This document shows, piece after piece, positions 54,042 to 62,818 of a stretch of 64,000 nucleotides of DNA. The stretch lies in contig NZ_JASKLS010000005.1 of NCBI RefSeq assembly GCF_030124375.1, forward strand, positions 310,001 through 374,000, read 5' to 3'. The notes beneath the pieces were generated by a model. The model was not told the origin of the DNA. It made no database searches and saw nothing but the letters and a program-made list of their open reading frames with translations. A program made the translations under genes and the position numbers. Source of the DNA: Sinorhizobium sp. 6-70 (GTDB lineage Bacteria; Pseudomonadota; Alphaproteobacteria; Rhizobiales; Rhizobiaceae). The first letter of the stretch is position 1; each line of letters opens with the position of its first letter.

Positions 54042-55733
54042 TCAGGATAGCCAGTCCGGCAGCCGCGCCGGGACGCGCCCGGTCAGCGCCGCGGTGATGC
54101 AGTCGGCAAGACTGCCGAAGCGCACCGTGCGGCCGGAGAGACCGGGACCATAATGGGCGTATTTGCCCGAATTGGTGATCAGCGCGCGGGTCTTGGTCGG
54201 GAAGACCGGCTCGGAAATCGAGCACCAGCAGAGATCCGGAAGGACCTGCACGCCGCTCATCTCGAGCCGGGCGAGCGTACCCTCGCTCCGCGCATCGGCG
54301 ATCACCTGGTGCGCGGCCGTGACGATCACTACGACCTCCGGATGCCGCTTGCGCCCACCGAGCGCATCGGCTAGCGCGAGGCATTCGCCGAGCGAGGCAT
54401 GCGGGCTGCCGATGGCAACGAGTTCCACCGCGTCCGGTCCGTCGTTCAGGCTCGACCAGGCGGCGGCCATGTCGGCACGGTTGATGGTCGCGTAGTCGGC
54501 GTCTTCGGCCGCCGCGCCATCCGCCTCGGGCGTAACGCCCTCCACATGCAGCATCGGCGCGGCGGAGGTGGTGCCGAAAGCGGCGCAGAGCGCCTTGAGG
54601 TCGTCGCGCGTCGGCTGCGCCGGGGCGAGCCCGCGCAGGAGTGGTATGCGGTCCGGCGCGGCGCGACCGGCGAGGTAACCGATCAGCGGCCAGAAAGCGT
54701 CGTCTACGCCTTCGGGCAGGTCGACGTCGATTACGCGTCGGGCCTTCCTGTGTTCGTCCAGATAGACGCCGGAGCGCGGCGCGCGTCCGGTCAGCGCGAT
54801 GCAAAGGTCGAGAAAATCGGGATGCTTCGCCGTCCGTGCGCCCAGCACGCTGTTGGCGAAGATCACGGCATTGGATTCCGCCCAGGCGATGGATTCGCCA
54901 GCGCGCGGCGCACTGTCGAGCAGATAGGGCGAGCAGGTGAAGGTCGGACGGCAGCCCATGCGGACATAGGCATCGGCCAGTCGCGCCGCCGGGTCGCCGA
55001 AGGCGGCCGGCACGCCTTGCGCCCGCCAATTGGCGCGGTCGACCGAAATGGCGTTCATGGTCGTCGGCACGCGGACCTCGGCCCCCATCTCCGCCATCTT
55101 CTCGGCGAAGGTCAGGTTCGCCGGGCTCGCATAGATGCAGCCGTCGATATGGCCCTGCACCACGTCCACGAGCTTTTCTGCCCCCTGCTGCGCCGCCATG
55201 GCGCAGATGATGCGCATGGCCTGCTGGACCGCGACGCCGTCGTTACCATCCAGCATGGCGCGATCGGTCTCGGAAAGATCGAGCGCGGCCGTGGCCGGTG
55301 GTTCGACCGTGATTGTCAGAGCATCGGTCTCGATCGCCGCGTCGCTGATCTGCGCTGTCTTTGCTTGCGAAAGCGCTTCAAAGGCCTTGCGCGAGACCCG
55401 CAATACCGGCAGCGGCCTGCCGAACATTTCGGCGGCGATCAGCGCGCCGAGGGTCAGGACGTCCTCTGCCTCGCAGAATACGAGCGCGGCCGGCGCGCGC
55501 CCCGTCAGTGCGAGGTCGAGCAGTACGCCCGAGCCGGTGCAGGAGCCGCGGCTCGACGGCATCATCAGGATGCCGCCGGTCAGACAGCTGCCGTGTAGTG
55601 GATGGTGCACATCGATGACCCGGCCGGTTGCCGGGTCGACTCCGCCCCAGAAGCTCAGCGCCTCCTCGGTGGCGACGATAGGGCCACGGGCTGTGCCGCC
55701 CAGAATGCTGCGAGCGGAGATCGATTGGGTCAT
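54042..55733 (-). CDS. Aconitase X (AcnX) type cis-3-hydroxy-L-proline dehydratase
   Basis: 563-residue fusion of the small swivel (DUF126-like, about 1-135: [46 protein letters not shown]) and the large catalytic part (DUF521-like, from about 155: [42 protein letters not shown]). This single-chain type I AcnX has been shown in other bacteria to be an iron-dependent cis-3-hydroxy-L-proline dehydratase that gives pyrroline-2-carboxylate. The neighbouring epimerase, oxidase and transporter support that role. Overlaps the epimerase gene by four bases. Confidence 0.87.
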   Translation of the reverse strand: MTQSISARSILGGTARGPIVATEEALSFWGGVDPATGRVIDVHHPLHGSCLTGGILMMPSSRGSCTGSGVLLDLALTGRAPAALVFCEAEDVLTLGALIAAEMFGRPLPVLRVSRKAFEALSQAKTAQISDAAIETDALTITVEPPATAALDLSETDRAMLDGNDGVAVQQAMRIICAMAAQQGAEKLVDVVQGHIDGCIYASPANLTFAEKMAEMGAEVRVPTTMNAISVDRANWRAQGVPAAFGDPAARLADAYVRMGCRPTFTCSPYLLDSAPRAGESIAWAESNAVIFANSVLGARTAKHPDFLDLCIALTGRAPRSGVYLDEHRKARRVIDVDLPEGVDDAFWPLIGYLAGRAAPDRIPLLRGLAPAQPTRDDLKALCAAFGTTSAAPMLHVEGVTPEADGAAAEDADYATINRADMAAAWSSLNDGPDAVELVAIGSPHASLGECLALADALGGRKRHPEVVVIVTAAHQVIADARSEGTLARLEMSGVQVLPDLCWCSISEPVFPTKTRALITNSGKYAHYGPGLSGRTVRFGSLADCITAALTGRVPARLPDWLS

Positions 55734-56731
55734 TTTACGACAAATCCATGGGCAAAGGGGTCGCGGTCATCGATGAAGATCGTGTTGATGCCGGTCATCC
55801 GCGCCCATCCGGCGATGGAAGGAATGATGGCATCGCGGTCCGCGACCTTGGTCGCAGCCTCGACGCGACCTTTGAACAGTGAGCCGATGATCGATTCATG
55901 CACGAACTCGTCACCGACCTTGAGCTTGCCTTTGGCGGCAAGTTGCGCCATGCGCGCCGAGGTGCCGGTACCACACGGCGAACGGTCGATGGCCTTTTCG
56001 CCGTAGAACACGGCGTTGCGCGCGTGCGCCTCCGCCTGCGTCGGCTTGCCCGTCCACTGAATGTGGCTGAGGCCCCGGATCTCCGAATGCTCAGGGTGAA
56101 CGAATTCATATTTGGCGTTCAATGCCGCGCGCAGCTTCGGGCTCCAGCCGACGAGTTCGCCGGCCGTATGGTCGGCCATGTCGCGGAAGTTCTTCTGCGG
56201 CTCGACGATGGCGTAAAAATTGCCGCCATAGGCAACGTCGACCACGATTTCCCCCAGGCCCTCGACTTCGGCGGTCAATCCCTCGGCATGGAGGAACCCG
56301 GGCACGTTGGTCAGGCGCACCTCCTCGACGAAGCGCCCCTCCTGACGATAGGTGATGTCCACCTTGCCGGCCGGCGCGTCGATCGACAGCTGGCCGGGTT
56401 CGCGCGGGGTGATCAGCCCGTTCTCGATCGCCATGGTGACCGTGCCGATCGTGCCGTGACCGCACATCGGCAGGCAGCCGGAGGTCTCGATGAAGAGCAC
56501 CGCGACGTCGCAGTCCGGCCGCGTCGGCGGATAGAGGATCGAGCCGGACATCATGTCGTGCCCGCGCGGCTCGAACATCAGGCCGGTGCGGATCCAGTCG
56601 AACTCCCTGAGGAAGTGGGCGCGCTTCTCCAGCATGTTGGCCCCCTCCAGCCGTGGCCCGCCGCCGGAAACGAGGCGGACCGGATTGCCGCAGGTGTGGC
56701 CGTCGATGCAGGAGAAGGTGTAGGTGGCCAT
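55730..56731 (-). CDS. 4-Hydroxyproline 2-epimerase
   Basis: 333 residues. Both catalytic cysteines of the proline racemase superfamily are present: C90 (MCGHGT) and C253 ([12 protein letters not shown]). It opens with [19 protein letters not shown], typical of 4HypE and proline racemases, and contains [11 protein letters not shown]. Expected reaction: trans-4-hydroxy-L-proline to cis-4-hydroxy-D-proline, feeding the oxidoreductase encoded next (13 bases upstream). A proline racemase role is possible but unlikely in this cluster. Confidence 0.9.
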   Translation of the reverse strand: MATYTFSCIDGHTCGNPVRLVSGGGPRLEGANMLEKRAHFLREFDWIRTGLMFEPRGHDMMSGSILYPPTRPDCDVAVLFIETSGCLPMCGHGTIGTVTMAIENGLITPREPGQLSIDAPAGKVDITYRQEGRFVEEVRLTNVPGFLHAEGLTAEVEGLGEIVVDVAYGGNFYAIVEPQKNFRDMADHTAGELVGWSPKLRAALNAKYEFVHPEHSEIRGLSHIQWTGKPTQAEAHARNAVFYGEKAIDRSPCGTGTSARMAQLAAKGKLKVGDEFVHESIIGSLFKGRVEAATKVADRDAIIPSIAGWARMTGINTIFIDDRDPFAHGFVVK

Positions 56732-56744
56732 GGTCGGTGCCCTG

Positions 56745-57995
56745 TCAGAATCTTTGAGGCGAGAAGGGTTCCATGTCGATGGCCGGCCTCTGGCCGGTCA
56801 GGAGATCGGCGACGAGCCGGGCGGTCCCCGCCGATTGCGTCAGGCCGAGGTGACCGTGGCCGAAGGCGTAGATCACCTGCGGCGTGGCGCGGGCGCGGCC
56901 GACCGCCGGCAGGCTGTCAGGCAGTGACGGGCGGAAGCCCATCCACTGCACGCCGCCTTCGCTTTTCAGCCCCGGCAGGAAGGTCTGCGCCTTCTTCAGC
57001 ATGGCATCCGCGCGACGGAAGTTCGGCGGCAGCTTCAAGCCACCGAGTTCCACGGCGCCGCCGACCCGGATGCCGGTCGAAAGCCGCGTGACGACGAAGC
57101 CGTGGCCGCCGAAGGTGACCTGGGTGCGCAGGTCGAAGGCGTTCGAGGGAAGCGTCGTGTTGTAGCCACGCTCGGTCTCGAGCGGAATGCGCTCACCAAG
57201 AGTGCGGGCGATACGGTGCGAGAAGGCACCTGCCGAAAGCACCACGTGGCGCGCGCGCCGCGTCTTGCCGTCCGTCGCCGTCAGTTCGACCCCGCCCTCG
57301 AACGGTTTCAGTGCGGCGATCTCGGCGCGTTCGATCGCGCCGCCCCGGGCGCTAAAATGGTCCGCAAGCGCCAGCGTATAGAGCTTCGGATCGGCGATCG
57401 AATACCAGCCGGGCGTGAAGGTCCCATGTGTGAAGCGCGGCGCAAGGCCGGGCTGGATCTCGCGCATGGCCGAGGCGTCGAGGTGACGGAATTCGATGCC
57501 GTGCTCCGCCCGCGCCTTCCAGCCGGGCAGCGAAGCCTTCAGTTCGGCCTCGCTTTCATAGACCTGAAGATTGCCTTCCTTGCGCAGCATCGGCAAGGTT
57601 CCGGTCGCCGCAAGGAAGGGCTCCAGCTCCGCCTTCGACAAGTCCATCATCGCCGTTTGTGCCGCCGTCGAATGCGCCACCCGCTTCGGCGAGCAGGCGC
57701 GCCAGAAGCGGAACATCCACGGTGCGATCTGAGCGGCGTAGGCGGGCGGAACGGTCAGCGGCCCGAGCGGGTCGAGCAACCATCTCGGTGCCTTCTTGAG
57801 GATACCTGGCGAGGCGAGCGGCAGGATGTCGGTGAAGGCAAAAGCTCCGGCGTTGCCCGCCGAGGCTCCGGCGGCGGGTCCGTCCTGATCGACCACGGTG
57901 ACCGATAGGCCCCGCGCCTGGGCCGCGATTGCGGCGGAAAGGCCGACAACGCCGGCGCCGATTACAATCACGTCAGGCTGGGCTGCATCCTTCAT
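56745..57995 (-). CDS. D-amino acid (cis-4-hydroxy-D-proline) dehydrogenase-like FAD protein
   Basis: 416-residue DAO-family flavoprotein. The Rossmann motif VIVIGAGVVGLSAAIAAQARG lies at about 9-29 and VTVVDQDGPAAGASAGNAG ends its second strand. The C-terminal block YAFGHGHLGLTQSAGTARLVADLLTG closes the FAD site. The family includes HypO-type cis-4-hydroxy-D-proline dehydrogenases of rhizobia, and its operon place between the epimerase and the transporter ATPase fits that role. The ATG at 57995 is used because it is eight bases after the ATPase stop and matches the family start; a longer frame runs back into the ATPase gene. Confidence 0.88.
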   Translation of the reverse strand: MKDAAQPDVIVIGAGVVGLSAAIAAQARGLSVTVVDQDGPAAGASAGNAGAFAFTDILPLASPGILKKAPRWLLDPLGPLTVPPAYAAQIAPWMFRFWRACSPKRVAHSTAAQTAMMDLSKAELEPFLAATGTLPMLRKEGNLQVYESEAELKASLPGWKARAEHGIEFRHLDASAMREIQPGLAPRFTHGTFTPGWYSIADPKLYTLALADHFSARGGAIERAEIAALKPFEGGVELTATDGKTRRARHVVLSAGAFSHRIARTLGERIPLETERGYNTTLPSNAFDLRTQVTFGGHGFVVTRLSTGIRVGGAVELGGLKLPPNFRRADAMLKKAQTFLPGLKSEGGVQWMGFRPSLPDSLPAVGRARATPQVIYAFGHGHLGLTQSAGTARLVADLLTGQRPAIDMEPFSPQRF

Positions 57996-58002
57996 GATCG
58001 CC

Positions 58003-58725
58003 TCAATGCGTCGCTGCCAGGAACTTCTGCAGTTCGGGATCCTTCGGCGCACCGAAGAGCGCGTCCGGCGGCGCAATCTCTGCCATCACGCCCTTGTGGA
58101 AGAAGGCTACCCGGTCGGAAACCTCGCGGGCGAACTTCATCTCGTGCGTGACGCAGATCATCGTCATGCCCTCGGAGGCGAGCATGCGCAGCGTGTCCAG
58201 CACTTCGCCGACAAGCTGGGGATCGAGCGCCGAGGTCACTTCGTCGAACAGCATGTATTCCGGCGACATGGCGAGCGCACGGGCGATTGCCATGCGCTGC
58301 TGCTGGCCGCCCGACATGCGGGTCGGATAGACCGAGAGCTTCTCGCCGAGGCCGACGTGGGTGAGCTGCTTGACGGCAATCTCCTCGGCCTTCTCCTTGG
58401 GAAGACCGAGCACCTTGCGCGGCGCCAGCATGACGTTTTCGAGCACAGTCAGGTGCGGGAAGGCGTTCCACTGCTGAAAGACGATGCCGACCTTGCGGCG
58501 CAGCTTGTTGAGGTCGGTCGTCTTGGCGTGGACCTCGGTACCGTCGACCACGATGCGGCCCGCATCGATCGGCTCGAGGCCGTTGATGCAGGTGAGCAGC
58601 GTCGACTTGCCGGAGCCGGAGCCACCGATGACGGTCACGACCTCACCCTTCTCGACGGTGAGGTCGATCCCTTTGAGAACCTCCAGCGAGCCGAAGGATT
58701 TGCGGACGTTTTGGATCTCAATCAT
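58003..58725 (-). CDS. Polar amino acid ABC transporter ATP-binding protein
   Basis: 240 residues. Walker A IGGSGSGKSTLL (about 33-44), Q-loop VFQQWNAFPHLTVLENV, signature MSGGQQQRMAIARA and Walker B YMLFDEVTSALDP are all standard for the GlnQ/HisP class of amino acid importers. The start codon at 58725 lies eight bases inside the upstream permease gene, so the genes are coupled. It likely imports hydroxyproline with the three genes upstream. Confidence 0.93.
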   Translation of the reverse strand: MIEIQNVRKSFGSLEVLKGIDLTVEKGEVVTVIGGSGSGKSTLLTCINGLEPIDAGRIVVDGTEVHAKTTDLNKLRRKVGIVFQQWNAFPHLTVLENVMLAPRKVLGLPKEKAEEIAVKQLTHVGLGEKLSVYPTRMSGGQQQRMAIARALAMSPEYMLFDEVTSALDPQLVGEVLDTLRMLASEGMTMICVTHEMKFAREVSDRVAFFHKGVMAEIAPPDALFGAPKDPELQKFLAATH

Positions 58726-59368
58726 TGGACCACCGTTTTTCAAGATAACCGCCGAGCCGGGCGATTGGGAAGCTAATGAGAAAGTAGATCGCACCGCAGA
58801 TCATGAGGATGAGCAGCGGTTCCTGCAGCCGGGTGACGAGCACCTGCGAGGCACGCAGCAGTTCGATCAGGCCAAGCCAGAGCACGAGCGCGGAGTCTTT
58901 CATGACGCCGAGCGTCAGTCCGATCCAGGACGGCAGCGAAACGCGCGTGGCGAGCGGGGCCACGATGTAGCGCATGTCCTGCCACCAGGTCATGCCGAGC
59001 GAGCGGGCGGCGCGCCGTGTCGTCGGCGGCACCGAAGCGATGCCGCCGCGCACGATCTCGGTGCAGTAGGCGGCGGTATAAAGCGACAGCACCACGCAGG
59101 ACGTCGTGAACGGAGGCCAGCCGAGCTTGGCGATCGACTGGAAGGCGTTGCCGAGGACCAGTTGGATCAGCAGTGGTACCGAACGGAACACGTCGAGCAC
59201 GAAGGTGAGCGGCGCCGACCAATAGGGGCCGATCTGGTTGCGGACGACGCCGAAGATGACCCCGAGTACGGTTCCGGCCGCGACCGAGACGGCGGTGACC
59301 GCGAGCGTCATCAACGCACCCTGTGCGAGAAAGCCGAGGTCACTTATGGTGAGGGCGGTATTGAACAT
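58718..59368 (-). CDS. Polar amino acid ABC transporter permease, second
   Basis: 216-residue HisM/GlnP-type permease with about five membrane segments and the EAA loop (GIASVPPTTRRAARSLGMTWWQDMRYIVAP, near residues 109-138) that contacts the ATPase. FVLDVFRSVPLLIQL is the usual start of the family's second half. It overlaps the ATPase gene and sits 12 bases after the first permease. Confidence 0.92.
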   Translation of the reverse strand: MFNTALTISDLGFLAQGALMTLAVTAVSVAAGTVLGVIFGVVRNQIGPYWSAPLTFVLDVFRSVPLLIQLVLGNAFQSIAKLGWPPFTTSCVVLSLYTAAYCTEIVRGGIASVPPTTRRAARSLGMTWWQDMRYIVAPLATRVSLPSWIGLTLGVMKDSALVLWLGLIELLRASQVLVTRLQEPLLILMICGAIYFLISFPIARLGGYLEKRWSND

Positions 59369-59380
59369 CTCTCACCTCTC

Positions 59381-60046
59381 TCAGTAGCGGAACATGCGCG
59401 AGGCGAGCGCACGCGCCGCCAGCGTCACGCCCTTCGCGATGACGTAGTAGATCACGGCGGCAAGGGCGAAGAATTCGAAGGTGCGGAACGACCGCGCGTT
59501 TAATTCCTGGGTGACGCCGGCGAGATCGGAATTCATGCCGACGGTGACGCCGAGCGAGGTCATCAGGATCGCCCAGACCATCTGGTTGGTAGCAGGCAGG
59601 AATGCAACGCGCAGCATCTGCGGCAGAACGATATAGCGGAAGGCCTGCACCGGACCCATCCCGAGCGACCGACCGGCGCGCGTCTGGGTGTCCGGAATGG
59701 CCTTGAGCGCACCGCGGAAATTCTCGGCAAGGTAGCCGGCATTGTTGAAGGCGATCCCGACGAGCAGCGCCGTATAGGGGCTCAGATGAATGCCGAAATT
59801 GCCGAGGCCGAAATGGGCCATGTAGATCTGGAACAGCGCCGGGGTGTTGCGGGCAATCTCGACCCAGGTGGCGGCAATGCCACCGAGGACGCGGTTCCCG
59901 GACAGGCGGCAGGCCGTCAGCGCGAGCGCAAGTGCGAGGCCGATGACCATCGACATAAGCGCCACCTGCAAGGTGATCAGCGCTCCGTCGAGCATCTGCG
60001 GCAGGGCCTTCAGCGCCTGGTTCCAATGGAAGGTATAACTGAACAT
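59381..60046 (-). CDS. Polar amino acid ABC transporter permease, first
   Basis: 221 residues with the family's LDGALITLQVALMSMVIGLALALAL helix, WVEIARNTPALFQIYMAHFGLG, and the EAA loop region NFRGALKAIPDTQTRAGRSLGMGPVQAFRYIVLPQ. It forms the channel together with the second permease. A RIME palindrome lies between it and the binding-protein gene upstream. Confidence 0.92.
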   Translation of the reverse strand: MFSYTFHWNQALKALPQMLDGALITLQVALMSMVIGLALALALTACRLSGNRVLGGIAATWVEIARNTPALFQIYMAHFGLGNFGIHLSPYTALLVGIAFNNAGYLAENFRGALKAIPDTQTRAGRSLGMGPVQAFRYIVLPQMLRVAFLPATNQMVWAILMTSLGVTVGMNSDLAGVTQELNARSFRTFEFFALAAVIYYVIAKGVTLAARALASRMFRY

Positions 60047-60087
60047 TTTCGTCTCGCCTTTTCGGAAACGAATAGCGGCGCGAGGCT

Positions 60088-60137
60088 AAAGCGCCGCGCG
60101 TCTTATGAGACGCGCAAAGGACGCTGTAGCCTTTGAA
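60088..60137. repeat. RIME-type palindrome between binding-protein and permease genes
   Basis: AAGCGCCGCGCGTCTTATGAGACGCGC folds perfectly (GCGCGTCT/AGACGCGC), followed by AAAGGACGCTGTAG and CTTTGAAT. It follows the binding-protein stop (60174) and precedes the permease start (60046) on the minus strand. Confidence 0.9.
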
Positions 60138-60173
60138 TGCAGTACGCCTCGCGCCGCCAGAGAAGCGGCTAGA

Positions 60174-60980
60174 TCAGCGATAGACGCCGTTCACCGTCAG
60201 TTCCGGCACTTCGCCGCCAACCCACTTGTCGTAGAGTTCGTTGTAGCGGCCGGTGCGAACCTGCTGATTGATGAACAGGTTGAGGTAGTTGATGAGGCCG
60301 TATTCTTCGCGGTTGGTGAAGAGCGCCACATAATCGGTGTCGAACGGCGCCTTGCCGACTACGGAGATGCCGGGGAACTTGCCGGTCTTCACATTGGCCT
60401 GGGCGACGGTCGAGGTCGACACGGTGGCGTCGATCTGCCCCTGGCTCAGCGCGAGGAACACGTCAGCCTGGGTCTGGTACGGGCGGAACTCACCGGCGCC
60501 CCAGGCTTTGACCTGGTTTTCCAGCGCGATTGCTTCGAACGTGCCTGCCGTGGCACCGACGACCTTGCCCTTCATGTCTTCGAAGGACTTGATGCCGGAT
60601 TTGTCGTTGGAGGTGACGGCCATTTCGAAGGCAAAGTACGGCATCGTCATGCCAACGGTCTTGGCGCGCTCCAGCGTGTCCGAGGTCGAGGCGACGCCAA
60701 CGTCAACACGACCCGACATGAGGGCGGGAATGCGCTCCGGGAACGGGGTTTCCACGATCTCTGCCGTTACGCCGAGTGCCTTGGCGAGGTCGTTGCAATA
60801 GTCGACATCGAAGCCGATCGGATTGTTGTTCTCGTCACGAGAACCCATCGGCGGGAAGTCGAGCACGACTGCACAGCGAAGCGTGCCCGAACCAATGATG
60901 TCGTCGAGTTTGTCGGCATGGGCCGGGCTGGTCAAAGCTGTGGCCGCAACGAGGCCGAACGCGAGCACCGAGGTCTTCAT
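60174..60980 (-). CDS. Amino acid ABC transporter substrate-binding protein
   Basis: 268 residues. A Sec signal peptide (about 1-22, ending SPAHA) precedes a periplasmic binding domain of the HisJ/ArtJ type: LRCAVVLDFPPMGSRDENNNPIGFDVDYCNDLAKALG, PFPERIPALMSGRVDVGVAS and the GATAGTFEAIALENQ hinge. Its site in the hydroxyproline cluster, upstream of both permeases, makes hydroxyproline the likely ligand. The gene starts 183 bases from the aldehyde dehydrogenase stop, with a terminator between. Confidence 0.92.
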   Translation of the reverse strand: MKTSVLAFGLVAATALTSPAHADKLDDIIGSGTLRCAVVLDFPPMGSRDENNNPIGFDVDYCNDLAKALGVTAEIVETPFPERIPALMSGRVDVGVASTSDTLERAKTVGMTMPYFAFEMAVTSNDKSGIKSFEDMKGKVVGATAGTFEAIALENQVKAWGAGEFRPYQTQADVFLALSQGQIDATVSTSTVAQANVKTGKFPGISVVGKAPFDTDYVALFTNREEYGLINYLNLFINQQVRTGRYNELYDKWVGGEVPELTVNGVYR

Positions 60981-61108
60981 TATCTCTCTCCCTGGGAATG
61001 GTGTGCCGTCTTACGGCGCGCGCACTATTCCGCATTGGAGAGCAGAAATCAATTGAGAAAATACAAGAAAAATACAAAAAGTATATAGGGCGTCGCCTAG
61101 ACGCAATT

Positions 61109-61142
61109 AAAAGGAGCTTTCCCTTGTGGAAAAGCTCCTTTT
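61109..61142. terminator. Hairpin between the aldehyde dehydrogenase and binding-protein genes
   Basis: AAAAGGAGCTTT pairs with AAAGCTCCTTTT around CCCTTGTGGA. Reading leftward from the aldehyde dehydrogenase stop the stem is followed by TTTTAATT, so it can end that gene's transcript; the binding-protein gene then has its own promoter in the AT-rich 60981-61095 stretch. Confidence 0.85.
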
Positions 61143-61163
61143 ATTGCTCGCACGCCGTTTTGA

Positions 61164-62681
61164 TCAGCCGAGGAAATCCTCCGGCAGCAGGCCTTCCGGC
61201 ATGTTCTGGTAGGCCACCGGACGCAGGAAACGTCGAATCGACAGCGTGCCGACGCTGGTTGCCCCGAAGTTGGTCGAGGCCGGATAGGGTCCCCCATGCA
61301 CCATCGAATCGACCACTTCAACCCCGGTCGGGAAGCCGTTGACCAGCACCCGCCCTGCCTTGCGCTCGAGTACCGGGCGCAGGCGCCGGGCCGCGTCCAG
61401 GTCGGCGGAATCCATGTGGATGGTGGCGGTCAACTGTCCCTCGAACCCGCGCGCGAGTTGCTCCATCTCGTCGAGCGAGCCAACCCGGACCACGAGGCCG
61501 AGCGGTCCGAAGACCTCCTCGCCGAGCGCATGATCCGAGAGGAACTGCGCGCCGGTCGTCTCGAAGAGGTTGGGCGATGCGGTGCGATCGGACGACTGGG
61601 TGGCGAGCAGCGGCTTGACGGCATTGCGGCTGGCAAAGCGCGCCTGCCCGTCATGATAGGCTTTCGCGATGCCGTCGGTCAGCATCGTCTGCGGCGCGAC
61701 CTTGGCGAGCGCCTCGACGGCGGCGGCCGTGAAGCGGTTTGCGGCGGCACCATCGATGACCACCGCGATGCCGGGATTGGTGCAGAACTGGCCGGCGCCC
61801 ATGGTCAGCGAACCAGCCCAGCCTTGGCCGAGCGTCTCCGCGCGGGCGTTCAGCGCTTCCGGCAGCAGGAACATCGGGTTGACCGAGCCGAGTTCGCCGA
61901 AGAACGGGATCGGTTCGGGCCGCGCGGCGCAGAGATCGAAGAGCGCACGGCCACCGGTCAGCGAACCGGTGAAGCCGACGGCCTTGATCATCGGATGCTG
62001 CACCAGAGCGTGGCCGACTTCGCGGCTACCGCCCTGTATCAGCGAGAACACGCCGGGGTGGACGCCGGTTTTGCGGATGGCTGCTTCGATGGCTTGGGCG
62101 ACGATTTCGCCGGTGCCCGGATGCGCCGAATGACCTTTCACGACCACCGGGCAGCCTGCGGCGAGCGCCGCGGCGGTATCGCCGCCGGCTGTCGAGAAGG
62201 CGAGCGGGAAGTTCGAGGCGCCGAAGACCGCGACCGGACCGATCGGCCGCTGGATGAGTCGGATCTCCGGACGCGGCGCCGGCTGGCGGTCTGGCATCGC
62301 CGCGTCGAAGCGGCGGTCAAGGTGCTCGCCCTTCTCGATGTGGTCGGCGAAGAGCCTGAGTTGCCCCGTCGTGCGGCCGCGTTCACCCTGCAGACGGGCC
62401 TCGGGCAGGCCGGTCTCCTGGCTACCGATCGCGGTGACGGCATCGGCACGGGCTTCAATCTCATCGGCAATGGCGCGCAGCAAGGCCGCGCGCTCCGTCC
62501 GCGAGGAATAGCCAAAGCTCCAGAACGCTTCCTCGGCCGCCTCGCAAGCGCGGTTCACCAGTTCGACGGTGCCGATGGCAAAGTGATGCACCGGGCCGTG
62601 GGCCGGGGCGGAGGCAAAGGTGCCCGCCCCATCGAGCCATTCGCCGGCGACGAGGTGTTTTCCTTTCGGGGTAAAGACCAT
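61164..62681 (-). CDS. 2-Oxoglutarate semialdehyde dehydrogenase
   Basis: 505-residue NAD(P)-dependent aldehyde dehydrogenase. The catalytic cysteine C300 is in MGAGQFCTNPG and the general base E263 in FFGELGSVNPMF; both blocks, and GASNFPLAFSTAGGDTAAALAAGCPVVVKGHSAHPGT, are typical of the alpha-ketoglutaric semialdehyde (2,5-dioxovalerate) dehydrogenases. It performs the last step of trans-4-hydroxyproline breakdown, giving 2-oxoglutarate; sugar acid routes use the same enzyme type. AAAGGAACG precedes the ATG at 62681; a longer frame has no support. Confidence 0.92.
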   Translation of the reverse strand: MVFTPKGKHLVAGEWLDGAGTFASAPAHGPVHHFAIGTVELVNRACEAAEEAFWSFGYSSRTERAALLRAIADEIEARADAVTAIGSQETGLPEARLQGERGRTTGQLRLFADHIEKGEHLDRRFDAAMPDRQPAPRPEIRLIQRPIGPVAVFGASNFPLAFSTAGGDTAAALAAGCPVVVKGHSAHPGTGEIVAQAIEAAIRKTGVHPGVFSLIQGGSREVGHALVQHPMIKAVGFTGSLTGGRALFDLCAARPEPIPFFGELGSVNPMFLLPEALNARAETLGQGWAGSLTMGAGQFCTNPGIAVVIDGAAANRFTAAAVEALAKVAPQTMLTDGIAKAYHDGQARFASRNAVKPLLATQSSDRTASPNLFETTGAQFLSDHALGEEVFGPLGLVVRVGSLDEMEQLARGFEGQLTATIHMDSADLDAARRLRPVLERKAGRVLVNGFPTGVEVVDSMVHGGPYPASTNFGATSVGTLSIRRFLRPVAYQNMPEGLLPEDFLG

Positions 62682-62818
62682 TTGACGTTCCTTTCTCAAA
62701 AAATCGGGCGCTTCGGCAAAGATCAATCCGCGAACGAATTGCACTTGTCGAAACTTTGTATACTGTTTGTATGCATGATATCAACCGCCCGCCGGCCGTA
62801 GCGACAAGAGGCAATATG
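62682..62818. promoter_or_regulatory. Divergent promoter region of the semialdehyde dehydrogenase and reductase genes
   Basis: The words TTTGTATACTGTTTGTATGCAT (62754-62775, given without interpretation of each base) hold two TTGTAT half-sites 11 bases apart and a TATACT that could be a -10 box. Such TTGTATAC-type repeats fit GntR- or LacI-family operators. AGAGG at 62806-62811 is the ribosome site of the rightward gene. No regulator gene is adjacent in the window. Confidence 0.55.
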
